Source: Marinococcus sp. PL1-022 (lineage in GTDB: Bacteria; Bacillota; Bacilli; Bacillales; Marinococcaceae). From it: 64,000 bases of DNA. The notes beneath the pieces were generated by a model, which saw nothing but the letters and a program-made list of their open reading frames with translations, searched no databases and was not told where the DNA came from. This document shows, piece by piece, positions 57,027-64,000 of this stretch. The DNA lies in contig NZ_JAWXCX010000001.1 in the NCBI RefSeq assembly GCF_033845285.1, forward strand, positions 1,379,495-1,443,494, read 5' to 3'. Within the stretch, counting starts at the first letter, position 1. Every line of letters starts with the position of its first letter. Both the position numbers and the translations under genes were made by a program.

Positions 57027-58670
57027 TTGAGTAAAGATCGCGACAACGAACGTGAACACGATGAAGAAAAAAACGACGACAAGCAATATAAGAATGAAGA
57101 TGGCACGCTGACGACGAGACAGGGACATCCTGTCCGGGACAACCAGAACTCGAAAACCGTAGGCAATCGCGGGCCGACAACGCTTGAAAATTATGAGTTT
57201 CTCGAAAAGATCAGCCACTTTGACCGCGAACGTGTACCGGAGAGAGTTGTACACGCCCGGGGCGCAGGCGCGCACGGCTATTTTGAAGCGTATGGCTCCT
57301 TTGGCGATGAGCCGATTTCCAAATATACACGGGCGAAAATCTTCCAGGAGGAAGGAAAGCGGACACCGGCATTCGTACGCTTTTCCACCGTGATCCACGG
57401 CGGGACTTCTCCGGAAACGCTACGGGATCCGCGCGGATTTGCCGTAAAATTTTATACCGAGGACGGCAACTGGGACCTTGTAGGAAACAACCTGAAGGTA
57501 TTTTTCATCCGGGACGCCATCAAATTTCCGGACGTCATTCACGCGCTGAAGCCGGACCCGGTAACAAACGTGCAGGACAGCGAACGGATCTTCGATTTTA
57601 TGTCGCAGACACCGGAATCGATGCACATGCTGACGTTTTTATTCTCCCCGTGGGGCATTCCGGCCAACTACCGGCAGATGCAGGGCTCCGGGGTGAACAC
57701 GTACAAATGGGTGAACGAAGACGGCGAAGCGGTGCTTGTGAAGTACCACTTTGAACCGGTTCAGGGCATCCGCAACCTGACCCAGGAGGAAGCGGACAGC
57801 ATCCAGAGCAAAAACTTCAACCACGCCACCCAGGATCTGTATGAAGCCATTGAAGAAGGCAACTATCCGGAGTGGGAGCTTTGCGTGCAGGTGATGAGCG
57901 ACGACGAGCACTTGGAGCTCGATTTTGACCCGCTTGATGATACGAAGCTGTGGCCAAAGGATCAGTTCCCGTGGATCCCGGTCGGCAAGCTTGTGCTTGA
58001 CCGTAATCCAGAGGACTATTTCAACGAAGTCGAACAGGTGGCCTTTGGTACCGGCGTCCTTGTCGACGGCATGGATTTCTCCGATGATAAAATGCTGCAG
58101 GGCCGTACGTTCTCGTACTCCGATACGCAGCGGTACCGCGTCGGCGCCAACTATCTGCAGCTGCCGATCAACCAGGCGAAGAAAAAGGTCGCGACGAACC
58201 AGCGCGGCGGACAGATGTCGTATAAAGTCGATAACGACGAAGGACAGAATCCGCACGTGAACTATGAGCCTTCCACGATGAATAACCTGAAGGAGGCGGA
58301 GATGAGTGGTAAGCCTCACACTCCTTATACCGAAGGGGAAGTGAAAAAAGAAGCCATCGACCGCCAGAATCCTTACCGGCAGGCGGGCGAAACATTCCGC
58401 AAGTTTAAGGAATGGGAAAAAGACGAATTGATCAAAAACCTCGTCGACAACCTGATTCCATGTAAAAAGGAAATCCAGGAAGAAATGATTGCCCACTTTA
58501 AGAAGTGTGATGAAGAATACGGCCGCCGGGTCGAAGAAGGGCTGAAAAACAGCAGCTCCGCAGACGGCTCAGACCAGGATTCCACCCACGGCGGACCTGC
58601 AGGCGCCACGAAAACAGAAGAGGGCGTTCAACAGGCTGAAGAGCACGGAATTCCATCGGATCCTTATTAA
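57027..58670 (+). CDS. Monofunctional heme catalase (KatX-like)
   Basis: A 547-residue catalase that splits hydrogen peroxide. The catalytic His76 is in [13 protein letters not shown] and Asn154 in DLVGNN; the heme-ligand Tyr is in [12 protein letters not shown]. It is longer than the common Bacillus KatA: an acidic N-terminal tail and a hydrophilic C-terminal extension rich in Glu, Gly and Ser (from about 505). This length matches KatX, the SigB/SigF-controlled catalase that protects germinating spores. The TTG start has AAAGGAGG eight bases upstream. A consensus SigB promoter precedes it. Confidence 0.95.
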   Translation: MSKDRDNEREHDEEKNDDKQYKNEDGTLTTRQGHPVRDNQNSKTVGNRGPTTLENYEFLEKISHFDRERVPERVVHARGAGAHGYFEAYGSFGDEPISKYTRAKIFQEEGKRTPAFVRFSTVIHGGTSPETLRDPRGFAVKFYTEDGNWDLVGNNLKVFFIRDAIKFPDVIHALKPDPVTNVQDSERIFDFMSQTPESMHMLTFLFSPWGIPANYRQMQGSGVNTYKWVNEDGEAVLVKYHFEPVQGIRNLTQEEADSIQSKNFNHATQDLYEAIEEGNYPEWELCVQVMSDDEHLELDFDPLDDTKLWPKDQFPWIPVGKLVLDRNPEDYFNEVEQVAFGTGVLVDGMDFSDDKMLQGRTFSYSDTQRYRVGANYLQLPINQAKKKVATNQRGGQMSYKVDNDEGQNPHVNYEPSTMNNLKEAEMSGKPHTPYTEGEVKKEAIDRQNPYRQAGETFRKFKEWEKDELIKNLVDNLIPCKKEIQEEMIAHFKKCDEEYGRRVEEGLKNSSSADGSDQDSTHGGPAGATKTEEGVQQAEEHGIPSDPY

Positions 58671-58692
58671 TAAAAGCACAGCCTGAAACGTT

Positions 58693-58735
58693 AAAAGCTG
58701 AAGCTGGAGATCATTCTCCGGCTTCAGCTTTTTTA
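58693..58735. terminator. Bidirectional intrinsic terminator
   Basis: AAAAGCTGAAGCTGGAGA pairs with TCTCCGGCTTCAGCTTTT (one G-U pair), followed by a T-run. Confidence 0.9.
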
Positions 58736-58741
58736 AGATAG

Positions 58742-59098
58742 TTACAACAAAGTATTAACGTGCTCAAACGTATACTGGTAGCCTTTTCTTGAAGCGCCTG
58801 GGAGGTGCCACTGCGGGCTTAACACCCTGATTTTGATTAAACGCAGCAGCCTTGCGGGATCATCCTGAAACGCTTCAATATCAAGCTTCCGGTGCAGATC
58901 AATGCGGAAGAAATCATTAGGTTTGTTTGCATTTTCCTGAAACGTTATATGAACCTCGGCTAAACGATTGCGGCAAAAAAGAACAAACTGATACGTGCCG
59001 ATCTGTTGCTCTTTTTGAAAAACACTGCCGGAAAAACTGCCTGTATGGTCATCAGTCGGTGGTTCTTCGTGAACAGCGGCTAAATCGAGTCGCAGCAT
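58742..59098 (-). CDS. Hypothetical protein
   Basis: A 118-residue cytoplasmic protein with no membrane segment. It begins MLRLDLAAVHEE and contains IGTYQFVLFCRNRLAEVHITF and LRLIKIRVLSPQW, a mixed beta pattern. GAGAGG lies nine bases before the ATG at 59098. No family recognised. It converges on the catalase gene across a terminator. Confidence 0.62.
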   Translation of the reverse strand: MLRLDLAAVHEEPPTDDHTGSFSGSVFQKEQQIGTYQFVLFCRNRLAEVHITFQENANKPNDFFRIDLHRKLDIEAFQDDPARLLRLIKIRVLSPQWHLPGASRKGYQYTFEHVNTLL

Positions 59099-59178
59099 AA
59101 AAAGCACCCTCTCTTAAGTGAAGTTACTTGCATTCGTGTTAGGGGAGGACATCGGACATTACTTCTTTATAAGCATTA

Positions 59179-59218
59179 AAAAAAGCCATTCCTATCCACA
59201 GAAAGGGATAGAAATGGC
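59179..59218 (-). terminator. Probable terminator of the downstream minus-strand gene
   Basis: GCCATT.CCTATCC pairs with GGGATAG.AAATGGC; the A-run before it supplies the U-tract on the minus strand. The rest of 59099-59406 shows no convincing gene. Confidence 0.6.
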
Positions 59219-59406
59219 CCGAAAAAAGCTTTGTTTCTTTCTCCTAAACCAAGTGTTTATGAAGGTATGGGGGGAGAATGAATGTAAGTGCAGTGTTATC
59301 CAATATTTACAGGCAGGGAAAAGATGACTGCCTATAGCTGTATACATACCCGCATGACAATTATTTACTCATGCCAAAAGACTTAATTTCATCTGCAAGC
59401 TAGATT

Positions 59407-59967
59407 CTAACTAGTAATGGAGTAAACCGCTGAGTTTATTAAACGACTTCCATCCGCAGAGCGTTCATCATTTTTAAATATGCCGTCCAATTGAAAGCCG
59501 GCTCTTGCAAGCATGGCTGTGCTTGGGTCATTCCGTTCATCCGTCCATGCTTCGATCCGGTTCATGCCCAGGTCCTCCAGGCTGTAGCGGACAATTTCAG
59601 TGACGGCTTCCAGGGCATATCCGCTGCGCTGGAACGGATCCAGGATCCAGTAGCCCAGCTCGCAGCGCGGCACGCGCCAGTCGATTTCCTGAATAACAAA
59701 GCTTCCGACGAAGGAAAGCGACTGTTTTTCAAACAGCAAATAGCGAAATTTTTGCTTGTCTGAGAATTGAGCACAGGCCTCCATTAAAAATTCTTTCGTG
59801 CCCGCGAGCGTTGGCGGCTCCTGGAAGGCGCTCATCCAGGCTTTTAGACTTCGATGAGATTGTAAAATTCCTTCGTAGACGGCTTCAGTATCAATCGCAG
59901 GATGTGGAATTCTTAAAAGCAGGCGTTCGGTATGCAGATTTTCTTTTCCGGGCTTTTGGGCAGAAAT
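59407..59967 (-). CDS. RimJ/RimL-type N-acetyltransferase with near-cognate ATT start
   Basis: A 186-residue GNAT enzyme. The first in-frame ATG (59835) lies inside the protein: the 44 codons before it encode the standard N-terminus of the family (HTERLLLRIPHPAIDTEAVY and SLKAWM). The acetyl-CoA motif is GYWILDPFQRSGYALEA, and RIEAWTDERNDPSTAMLARAGF follows. No ATG, GTG or TTG exists at the true N-terminus. A perfect AAGGAGG (complement of 59975-59981) lies seven bases before an ATT codon (complement of 59965-59967), taken as start. Substrate unknown; relatives acetylate ribosomal protein N-termini or small molecules. Confidence 0.78.
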   Translation of the reverse strand: MSAQKPGKENLHTERLLLRIPHPAIDTEAVYEGILQSHRSLKAWMSAFQEPPTLAGTKEFLMEACAQFSDKQKFRYLLFEKQSLSFVGSFVIQEIDWRVPRCELGYWILDPFQRSGYALEAVTEIVRYSLEDLGMNRIEAWTDERNDPSTAMLARAGFQLDGIFKNDERSADGSRLINSAVYSITS

Positions 59968-60137
59968 ACGAAAACCTCCTTAGACGCATTGATAGTTATT
60001 GTCATTATTTTACATGAGCAGGTATTCGCTTACAAATGTTTGGAAAAAAATCAATCAAGGTATATGAACAACGTAATTGCTATTAAAGAAAATGACCTGC
60101 CAGCCAGAGGAACTTTAACACACAGGAGGCTTTAATA

Positions 60138-61208
60138 ATGGAATATATTTATTTGGGAAACTCAGGACTTCGCGTGCCAAAATACATTCTCGGTACGATT
60201 CCATTCAGCGGCACGAATGGGTTTGAACCAACGGGAAATCTCGACGAAAATGATGCCCGCCGGATCGTGGACATATCGCTCGAGGCAGGCATGAACATGT
60301 TCGATACGGCTAATCTGTATTCGAAGGGGGACGCCGAACGCGTTTTGGGATCTGCGATTAAAGGACGCCGGAATGAAGTTCTCTTAACGTCCAAAACCGG
60401 CTTTCATTTTGACAATGACCCAAACGCCCTCGGCGCGTCCCGCAGCAACATCGAAGCATCCATTGACCGGACGCTGGAGCGGCTCGGCACTGATCACCTG
60501 GACGTATATTTTGTGCATCTGTGGGACGGTCGCACACCGGTGGAGGAAACCGTGGAAACGATGACCAACCTCGTGAAATCCGGCAAAATCCGGTACTGGG
60601 GCGTCTCCAACTACAGCGGATGGGCGCTTGCAAGAATATTCTCCGTCGCAGAGCGTCCGGGCTACATTCCGCCGGTTACCCAACAGATTTATTACACGCC
60701 GGAGGCTCGTGAAGCAGAGTACGAGCTGCTGCCGGCAGGCCGGGAGCTCGGCGTAAGCTCAATGATCTGGAGTCCGCTCGGGGAAGGACTTCTAACCGGA
60801 AAAATCGGCCGGAACAAAAAAGCACCGGCGAATACCCGTCAGGGCGAAGGCTGGCCGGAGCCGTGGATTCAGGATGAAGAACGCCTGTACCAGGTGATTG
60901 ACGCGCTTGAGGAAGTAGCCGAAGGCCGGAACGCGACCGTTCCGCAAATTGCCTACGCGTGGGTCAAGGACCGCCCGAACGTCGGCCCGATCGTCATCGC
61001 AGCCCGTAACGAAGAACAGCTGCGCGAAAACCTGGCGTCGGCAGATATGTATCTGACGCAGGACGAGCATGACCGGATCGAATCCGTCGCACGTCCGGCA
61101 CCGATTTACCCACTATGGCACCGGACAATGGCCGGCTTTGAAATGGGCAGCCCGTCCGAAATGCCGTATCTCGAAGGATACAAGAAATCGATGGGGATGG
61201 ATGAGTAA
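60138..61208 (+). CDS. Aldo/keto reductase
   Basis: A 356-residue NADPH-dependent reductase of the YghZ/Tim-like AKR group. The catalytic tetrad is represented by [10 protein letters not shown] (Asp, Tyr), LLTSKTG (Lys) and [10 protein letters not shown] (His). [11 protein letters not shown] and [15 protein letters not shown] line the cofactor site. AGGAGG precedes the ATG. It diverges from the acetyltransferase gene. Substrate unknown, probably reactive aldehydes. Confidence 0.92.
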   Translation: MEYIYLGNSGLRVPKYILGTIPFSGTNGFEPTGNLDENDARRIVDISLEAGMNMFDTANLYSKGDAERVLGSAIKGRRNEVLLTSKTGFHFDNDPNALGASRSNIEASIDRTLERLGTDHLDVYFVHLWDGRTPVEETVETMTNLVKSGKIRYWGVSNYSGWALARIFSVAERPGYIPPVTQQIYYTPEAREAEYELLPAGRELGVSSMIWSPLGEGLLTGKIGRNKKAPANTRQGEGWPEPWIQDEERLYQVIDALEEVAEGRNATVPQIAYAWVKDRPNVGPIVIAARNEEQLRENLASADMYLTQDEHDRIESVARPAPIYPLWHRTMAGFEMGSPSEMPYLEGYKKSMGMDE

Positions 61209-61218
61209 TCATAAATGA

Positions 61219-61258
61219 AACGCACCGGCATTGGAATTTTCCGATGCCGGTGCGTTTT
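61219..61258. terminator. Bidirectional intrinsic terminator
   Basis: AACGCACCGGCAT pairs with ATGCCGGTGCGTT, with a T-run after it. It serves the converging reductase and PHP genes. Confidence 0.9.
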
Positions 61259-61267
61259 TTATTATAC

Positions 61268-62014
61268 TTAAGAATACTCAAGCTTGAGCATTTTTTTAAT
61301 ATATTTAGCTGCCCGTACCTTTGTCTGCAGGGCCGGGGACAGCTGCACGGTATAATTACGGGAGATCAGGGCGTGCTTTAGCTCCCCTACCGTATCACAG
61401 TCCGGAAATTCATTTATCACTGAGCCGTATTGAAAAAATTGGTGCGTGTCGCTTCCGCCCACAGCGGGAGCATCGTAGCGGGCAGCGAAATCCTCTACCT
61501 GCTGCTTCATGACTTCGCCGTACCTGTACAGATCTTTTCCGTTGATATCAAATGCATCAAACTGGTTTAATATAGCGTGCTCATGCTGCGTCCATGGGGT
61601 GGAAACCCTGAATGGGTGAGCCGCGATCTTCAGCACTGGCAGATCTTTTAGGAAGTCTGCGAGCTCTTGGACCGGAATAAAGTGGCCTTCTTTTTCATGG
61701 CCGTTCAGCCTGTTGCGGATACGGCGGATGATTGTACTGTCGGCAACTGCCAGAAAGTGACCGTTCTCTGCCACATCAATTTCGATCCCTGGAAATACCT
61801 TTACGCCATTGACGATATAGCAGTCTCCGGAAATGGGAAAATGAGCGTCGAGCATATCATAAATATGGAGAAAGTTTACGGCATTAAAGTGTTCGGTTAA
61901 AGCGACAGCGTCGAGGCCGCTCTGTTTTGCTTCAGCCATTTTTTCAAGCAGTTCTTCAAGCGTCACCGCGATTGTTTTGGATAGATTGACATGAGTATGA
62001 AAATCAATGTTCAT
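61268..62014 (-). CDS. PHP domain metal-dependent hydrolase
   Basis: A 248-residue protein of the PHP superfamily. The metal ligands are recognisable: DFHTHVN at the start, LTEHFN, GIEID, AAHPFR and GSDTHQF towards the end. PHP proteins are phosphoesterases, often acting on nucleotides or sugar phosphates. GGAG lies eight bases before the ATG. It follows the EcfT gene by 13 bases, so it is in the same operon as a vitamin-type transporter, which may point to a role in handling the imported compound. Confidence 0.88.
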   Translation of the reverse strand: MNIDFHTHVNLSKTIAVTLEELLEKMAEAKQSGLDAVALTEHFNAVNFLHIYDMLDAHFPISGDCYIVNGVKVFPGIEIDVAENGHFLAVADSTIIRRIRNRLNGHEKEGHFIPVQELADFLKDLPVLKIAAHPFRVSTPWTQHEHAILNQFDAFDINGKDLYRYGEVMKQQVEDFAARYDAPAVGGSDTHQFFQYGSVINEFPDCDTVGELKHALISRNYTVQLSPALQTKVRAAKYIKKMLKLEYS

Positions 62015-62027
62015 AAAATACGCTCCT

Positions 62028-62855
62028 TTACGTTAAATGGTACCAGTAGCCGCCGGCATGAATCGCAACGAGCATCAGGGCATTCATTGCGATAAAAAGG
62101 TATTCGCGCGGGCCAAAGGTTAAATGGGAAAGCTTTTGCTTCTTTGCTTCGCTGCTGTGAAGAGAATAAGAAAAACCCCGAACCTCGAGTGCTTCCACGG
62201 TAGTGCGTGTCCGTTTGGCCGTATTAAGCATCATCGGGTAAAACGCTTTGACGACAATAACGGTGTAGTAATAGACGAGCCGCCATTTCAATATGCCATG
62301 CCTCTGCGGCGCTTTTCCGCGAAGCCGGAACGACTGAATAATCTGCTGGTATTCATCCATCAGGATAGGCAGCATCCGGTATCCGTATGAAACGGCGAAG
62401 CTGAACTGGGCCGGTACACCGAAGCTCAGTAGGGCATCACTCAGCTTTTCCGGGTCCATACTCGCAAATGCCGCCACGCTTGCGATAGACATAATGCTGA
62501 TTTTGAATGTTAATAGGAGAAGTGAAGTATAAGCCTCCATATCTCCGCCGAGTATAAACACAACCAGAAAAATATACCCAAGCTCACTGAGAATACCGAT
62601 GGATAATAAAAAGATGATCAGCGGACTGACGCGGGTGACGACTGCTAAAACGGACGTGTAAAGCATAAGTCCGAGCAAAATAAAAATGTTGAATGTAAAC
62701 CACGGCAGCAGGCTCACGATAAAGTACCAGACGATCACAGTCCGGGGGTCCACCTGTCCGAGGTACGTTTCTTTTTTTCCGTAAGCCGTTTTCAGCAGTT
62801 CAAGCTTGATCCATTCGATGTTGTACGTCTTTTTTAATTTATCAACTAACTCCAT
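62028..62855 (-). CDS. ECF transporter T component (EcfT, YkoC-like)
   Basis: A 275-residue membrane protein with five to six hydrophobic segments. The coupling motifs expected for EcfT are present: SFRLRGKAPQRHG and AKRTRTTVEALEVRGFS, each an Ala-Arg-Gly-like box that binds the ATPases. Its ATG overlaps the ATPase gene by 14 bases. It connects the ATPase to a substrate-binding S component, which must lie beyond the window edge. In B. subtilis the YkoE-D-C system with the same architecture imports a thiamine precursor. Confidence 0.9.
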   Translation of the reverse strand: MELVDKLKKTYNIEWIKLELLKTAYGKKETYLGQVDPRTVIVWYFIVSLLPWFTFNIFILLGLMLYTSVLAVVTRVSPLIIFLLSIGILSELGYIFLVVFILGGDMEAYTSLLLLTFKISIMSIASVAAFASMDPEKLSDALLSFGVPAQFSFAVSYGYRMLPILMDEYQQIIQSFRLRGKAPQRHGILKWRLVYYYTVIVVKAFYPMMLNTAKRTRTTVEALEVRGFSYSLHSSEAKKQKLSHLTFGPREYLFIAMNALMLVAIHAGGYWYHLT

Positions 62856-64000
62856 GAGTAATTTCTTCCTTTATCCAATTGGTGAATTCCTCCACTGAAA
62901 GAGGCGGCGGTTCTATATCAAGCTCGAGAGCCAGCTGAACGATTTGAGGGGGAACAAGGCCTGCGCGCTTCCAAATATACTCCTGGTCAAACATATCCCG
63001 GGGAAGGCCGTCGAAAATAAATTCTCCCCGGTCCATGACGATCACCCGGTTCGCCCACTCGGCAACGAGCTGCATATCGTGCGTTGCAATCAATACGGTA
63101 TCTACTTTGTTCATTTGCTGTAAAATACGGACGAGCTCTTTGCGGCTCTGCACGTCAAGGCTTGCGGTCGGTTCATCGAGCATCAGCAGCCTTGGCTCTG
63201 AAGCGAGCCCAACTGCCATGGACGCTCTCCGCTGCTGGCCGCCACTGAGCAGCCTGCCGTCTTTATCGAGCACATCCTCTAAGCGGAACGACTGGATAAG
63301 CTGCTCGATAAAAGCATCATCACTTTGGCCGCGGGAGCGATGATGAAAATATAAATCATTATAGACAGAATCCTGGATAAACATTTCCTCGGGGTTTTGA
63401 AATATGTAGGAGACAACTCCCGCTAGCTGCTCCAGGGATTTCTTTTTAACCGAATCTGCATGAATATCCCAAGAGCCTTCCGTAGGTTTAATCATGCCCG
63501 CAAAGCATTTCATTAATGTTGTCTTGCCTGCCCCGTTGGTGCCGACGAGCGCAATTTTTTCCCCGGGATAAAAGGAGGCGGACAGGTTATTTAAAATGTT
63601 CTTCCGCTCGTTGGCCATGGTTTTGGCGGAGAACGACAGCCGGTTCAGCGTCATAAGCGGCAGTTCTTCGCCTGCTGCTTTCTCTTTCGGACCAGCGGAA
63701 AGCGCAGGAGGATGGACATTTTGTTTAAAGTAGGTGTATCCTTCAGCGACAGTAACAGGAAAATCATGTTCCGGACCGCTATTCATATTTAAGGCGGCCT
63801 GCGTAACCTGAGGCGGGAAAATATCTCTCGACGTTAAATCGTGAATCTGTAAAAGCCCTTCTTTCACAGGGAGATTCCACAGCACGCGGCCGTGATCGAC
63901 GAGCAGTACCCGGGAGCAGAAATCAGCAATGAACTCGGTATGGTGTTCAATGACGATAATTGTCTTTCCGTAGTCGTTTTGGAGTTTTTGAAGCCGGCTG
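62842..64000 (-). CDS. ECF transporter tandem ATPase (YkoD-like), 3' part
   Basis: The reading frame runs past the window edge, so only the C-terminal part is seen (386 codons). The first 50 residues visible are the end of a first ATPase domain: the switch His segment IIVIEHHTEFIADFCSRVLLVDHGRV. A full second domain follows with Walker A GTNGAGKTT, signature LLSGGQQRR, Walker B LLMLDEPTASLD and switch His in ATHDMQ. Two ATPase domains in one chain is the YkoD arrangement. It is co-transcribed with EcfT and the PHP protein. The S component and any riboswitch would be upstream. Confidence 0.9.
   Translation of the reverse strand, partial: SRLQKLQNDYGKTIIVIEHHTEFIADFCSRVLLVDHGRVLWNLPVKEGLLQIHDLTSRDIFPPQVTQAALNMNSGPEHDFPVTVAEGYTYFKQNVHPPALSAGPKEKAAGEELPLMTLNRLSFSAKTMANERKNILNNLSASFYPGEKIALVGTNGAGKTTLMKCFAGMIKPTEGSWDIHADSVKKKSLEQLAGVVSYIFQNPEEMFIQDSVYNDLYFHHRSRGQSDDAFIEQLIQSFRLEDVLDKDGRLLSGGQQRRASMAVGLASEPRLLMLDEPTASLDVQSRKELVRILQQMNKVDTVLIATHDMQLVAEWANRVIVMDRGEFIFDGLPRDMFDQEYIWKRAGLVPPQIVQLALELDIEPPPLSVEEFTNWIKEEITHGVS

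Noticed and set aside
59118-59327. Plus-strand frame of 69 codons in the intergenic region
   Set aside because: It contains the terminator-like hairpin at 59179-59218 and has no ribosome binding site.
1-64000. tRNA, rRNA, CRISPR arrays, insertion sequences or phage genes
   Set aside because: No cloverleaf-like or repeat-spacer pattern, transposase or integrase motif was seen on either strand.

Overview
The window looks like chromosomal DNA of a Gram-positive, spore-former-type Bacillaceae, probably a halophilic or alkaliphilic species. Evidence: strong AAGGAGG-type ribosome binding sites, frequent TTG/GTG starts, lipoproteins and sortase-anchored surface proteins, SigB-type promoters, B. subtilis-like gene sets (YtrA-type ABC operon, KatX-like catalase, YdaJ/K/M-like polysaccharide genes, YkoD/YkoC-like ECF transporter) and very acidic secreted proteins. 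The exact genus cannot be fixed from the sequence alone. I see no rRNA, tRNA, CRISPR array, prophage or complete insertion sequence.

Layout. 1-2.9 kb: a PadR regulator with a membrane partner, and an XRE regulator with a membrane partner. 3.0-8.3 kb: a cell-surface cluster of three secreted proteins with MPxTG sorting signals around a class F-type sortase that carries an extra C-terminal Fn3-like domain. 8.4-12.1 kb (minus): a five-gene ABC-transporter/GntR operon with a visible promoter and operator. 12.6-24.1 kb: a hexuronate catabolic island (GH31 glycosidase, TRAP transporter, ROK repressor, uxaC, uxuA, fructuronate reductase, KDPG aldolase, KDG kinase) with two matching XylR-like operators. 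24.4-25.8 kb: a second sortase with its own DUF4397 substrate. 26-36.7 kb: an XRE/membrane pair, DUF899 protein, K+ transporter, two lipoproteins, stress SDR, an HxlR/azoreductase pair and many small membrane proteins. 37-38.8 kb: a lysine-rich protein, a decayed Hsp20 gene and a 3D-domain cell-wall protein. 38.9-43.1 kb: an exopolysaccharide operon with a degenerate GGDEF protein. 43.3-50.3 kb: small proteins, acetyltransferase, NmrA protein, EamA exporter with Lrp regulator, APH kinase, and a MarR-pirin-nitroreductase cluster. 50.3-53.5 kb: universal stress protein behind a leader terminator, then serine dehydratase behind a tandem glycine riboswitch. 53.6-64 kb: acetyltransferases, lipoprotein, SulP transporter, SigB-dependent catalase, aldo/keto reductase, PHP protein and an ECF transporter cut by the window edge.

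The most notable points are the MPxTG/class F sortase system with a repeated His-containing helical domain; two genes whose only well-placed start codons are ATC and ATT; a glycine riboswitch ahead of serine dehydratase whose beta chain lacks its ACT domain; a textbook SigB promoter in front of the catalase; an Hsp20 relic; and several short genes with good ribosome binding sites that length cut-offs would miss.
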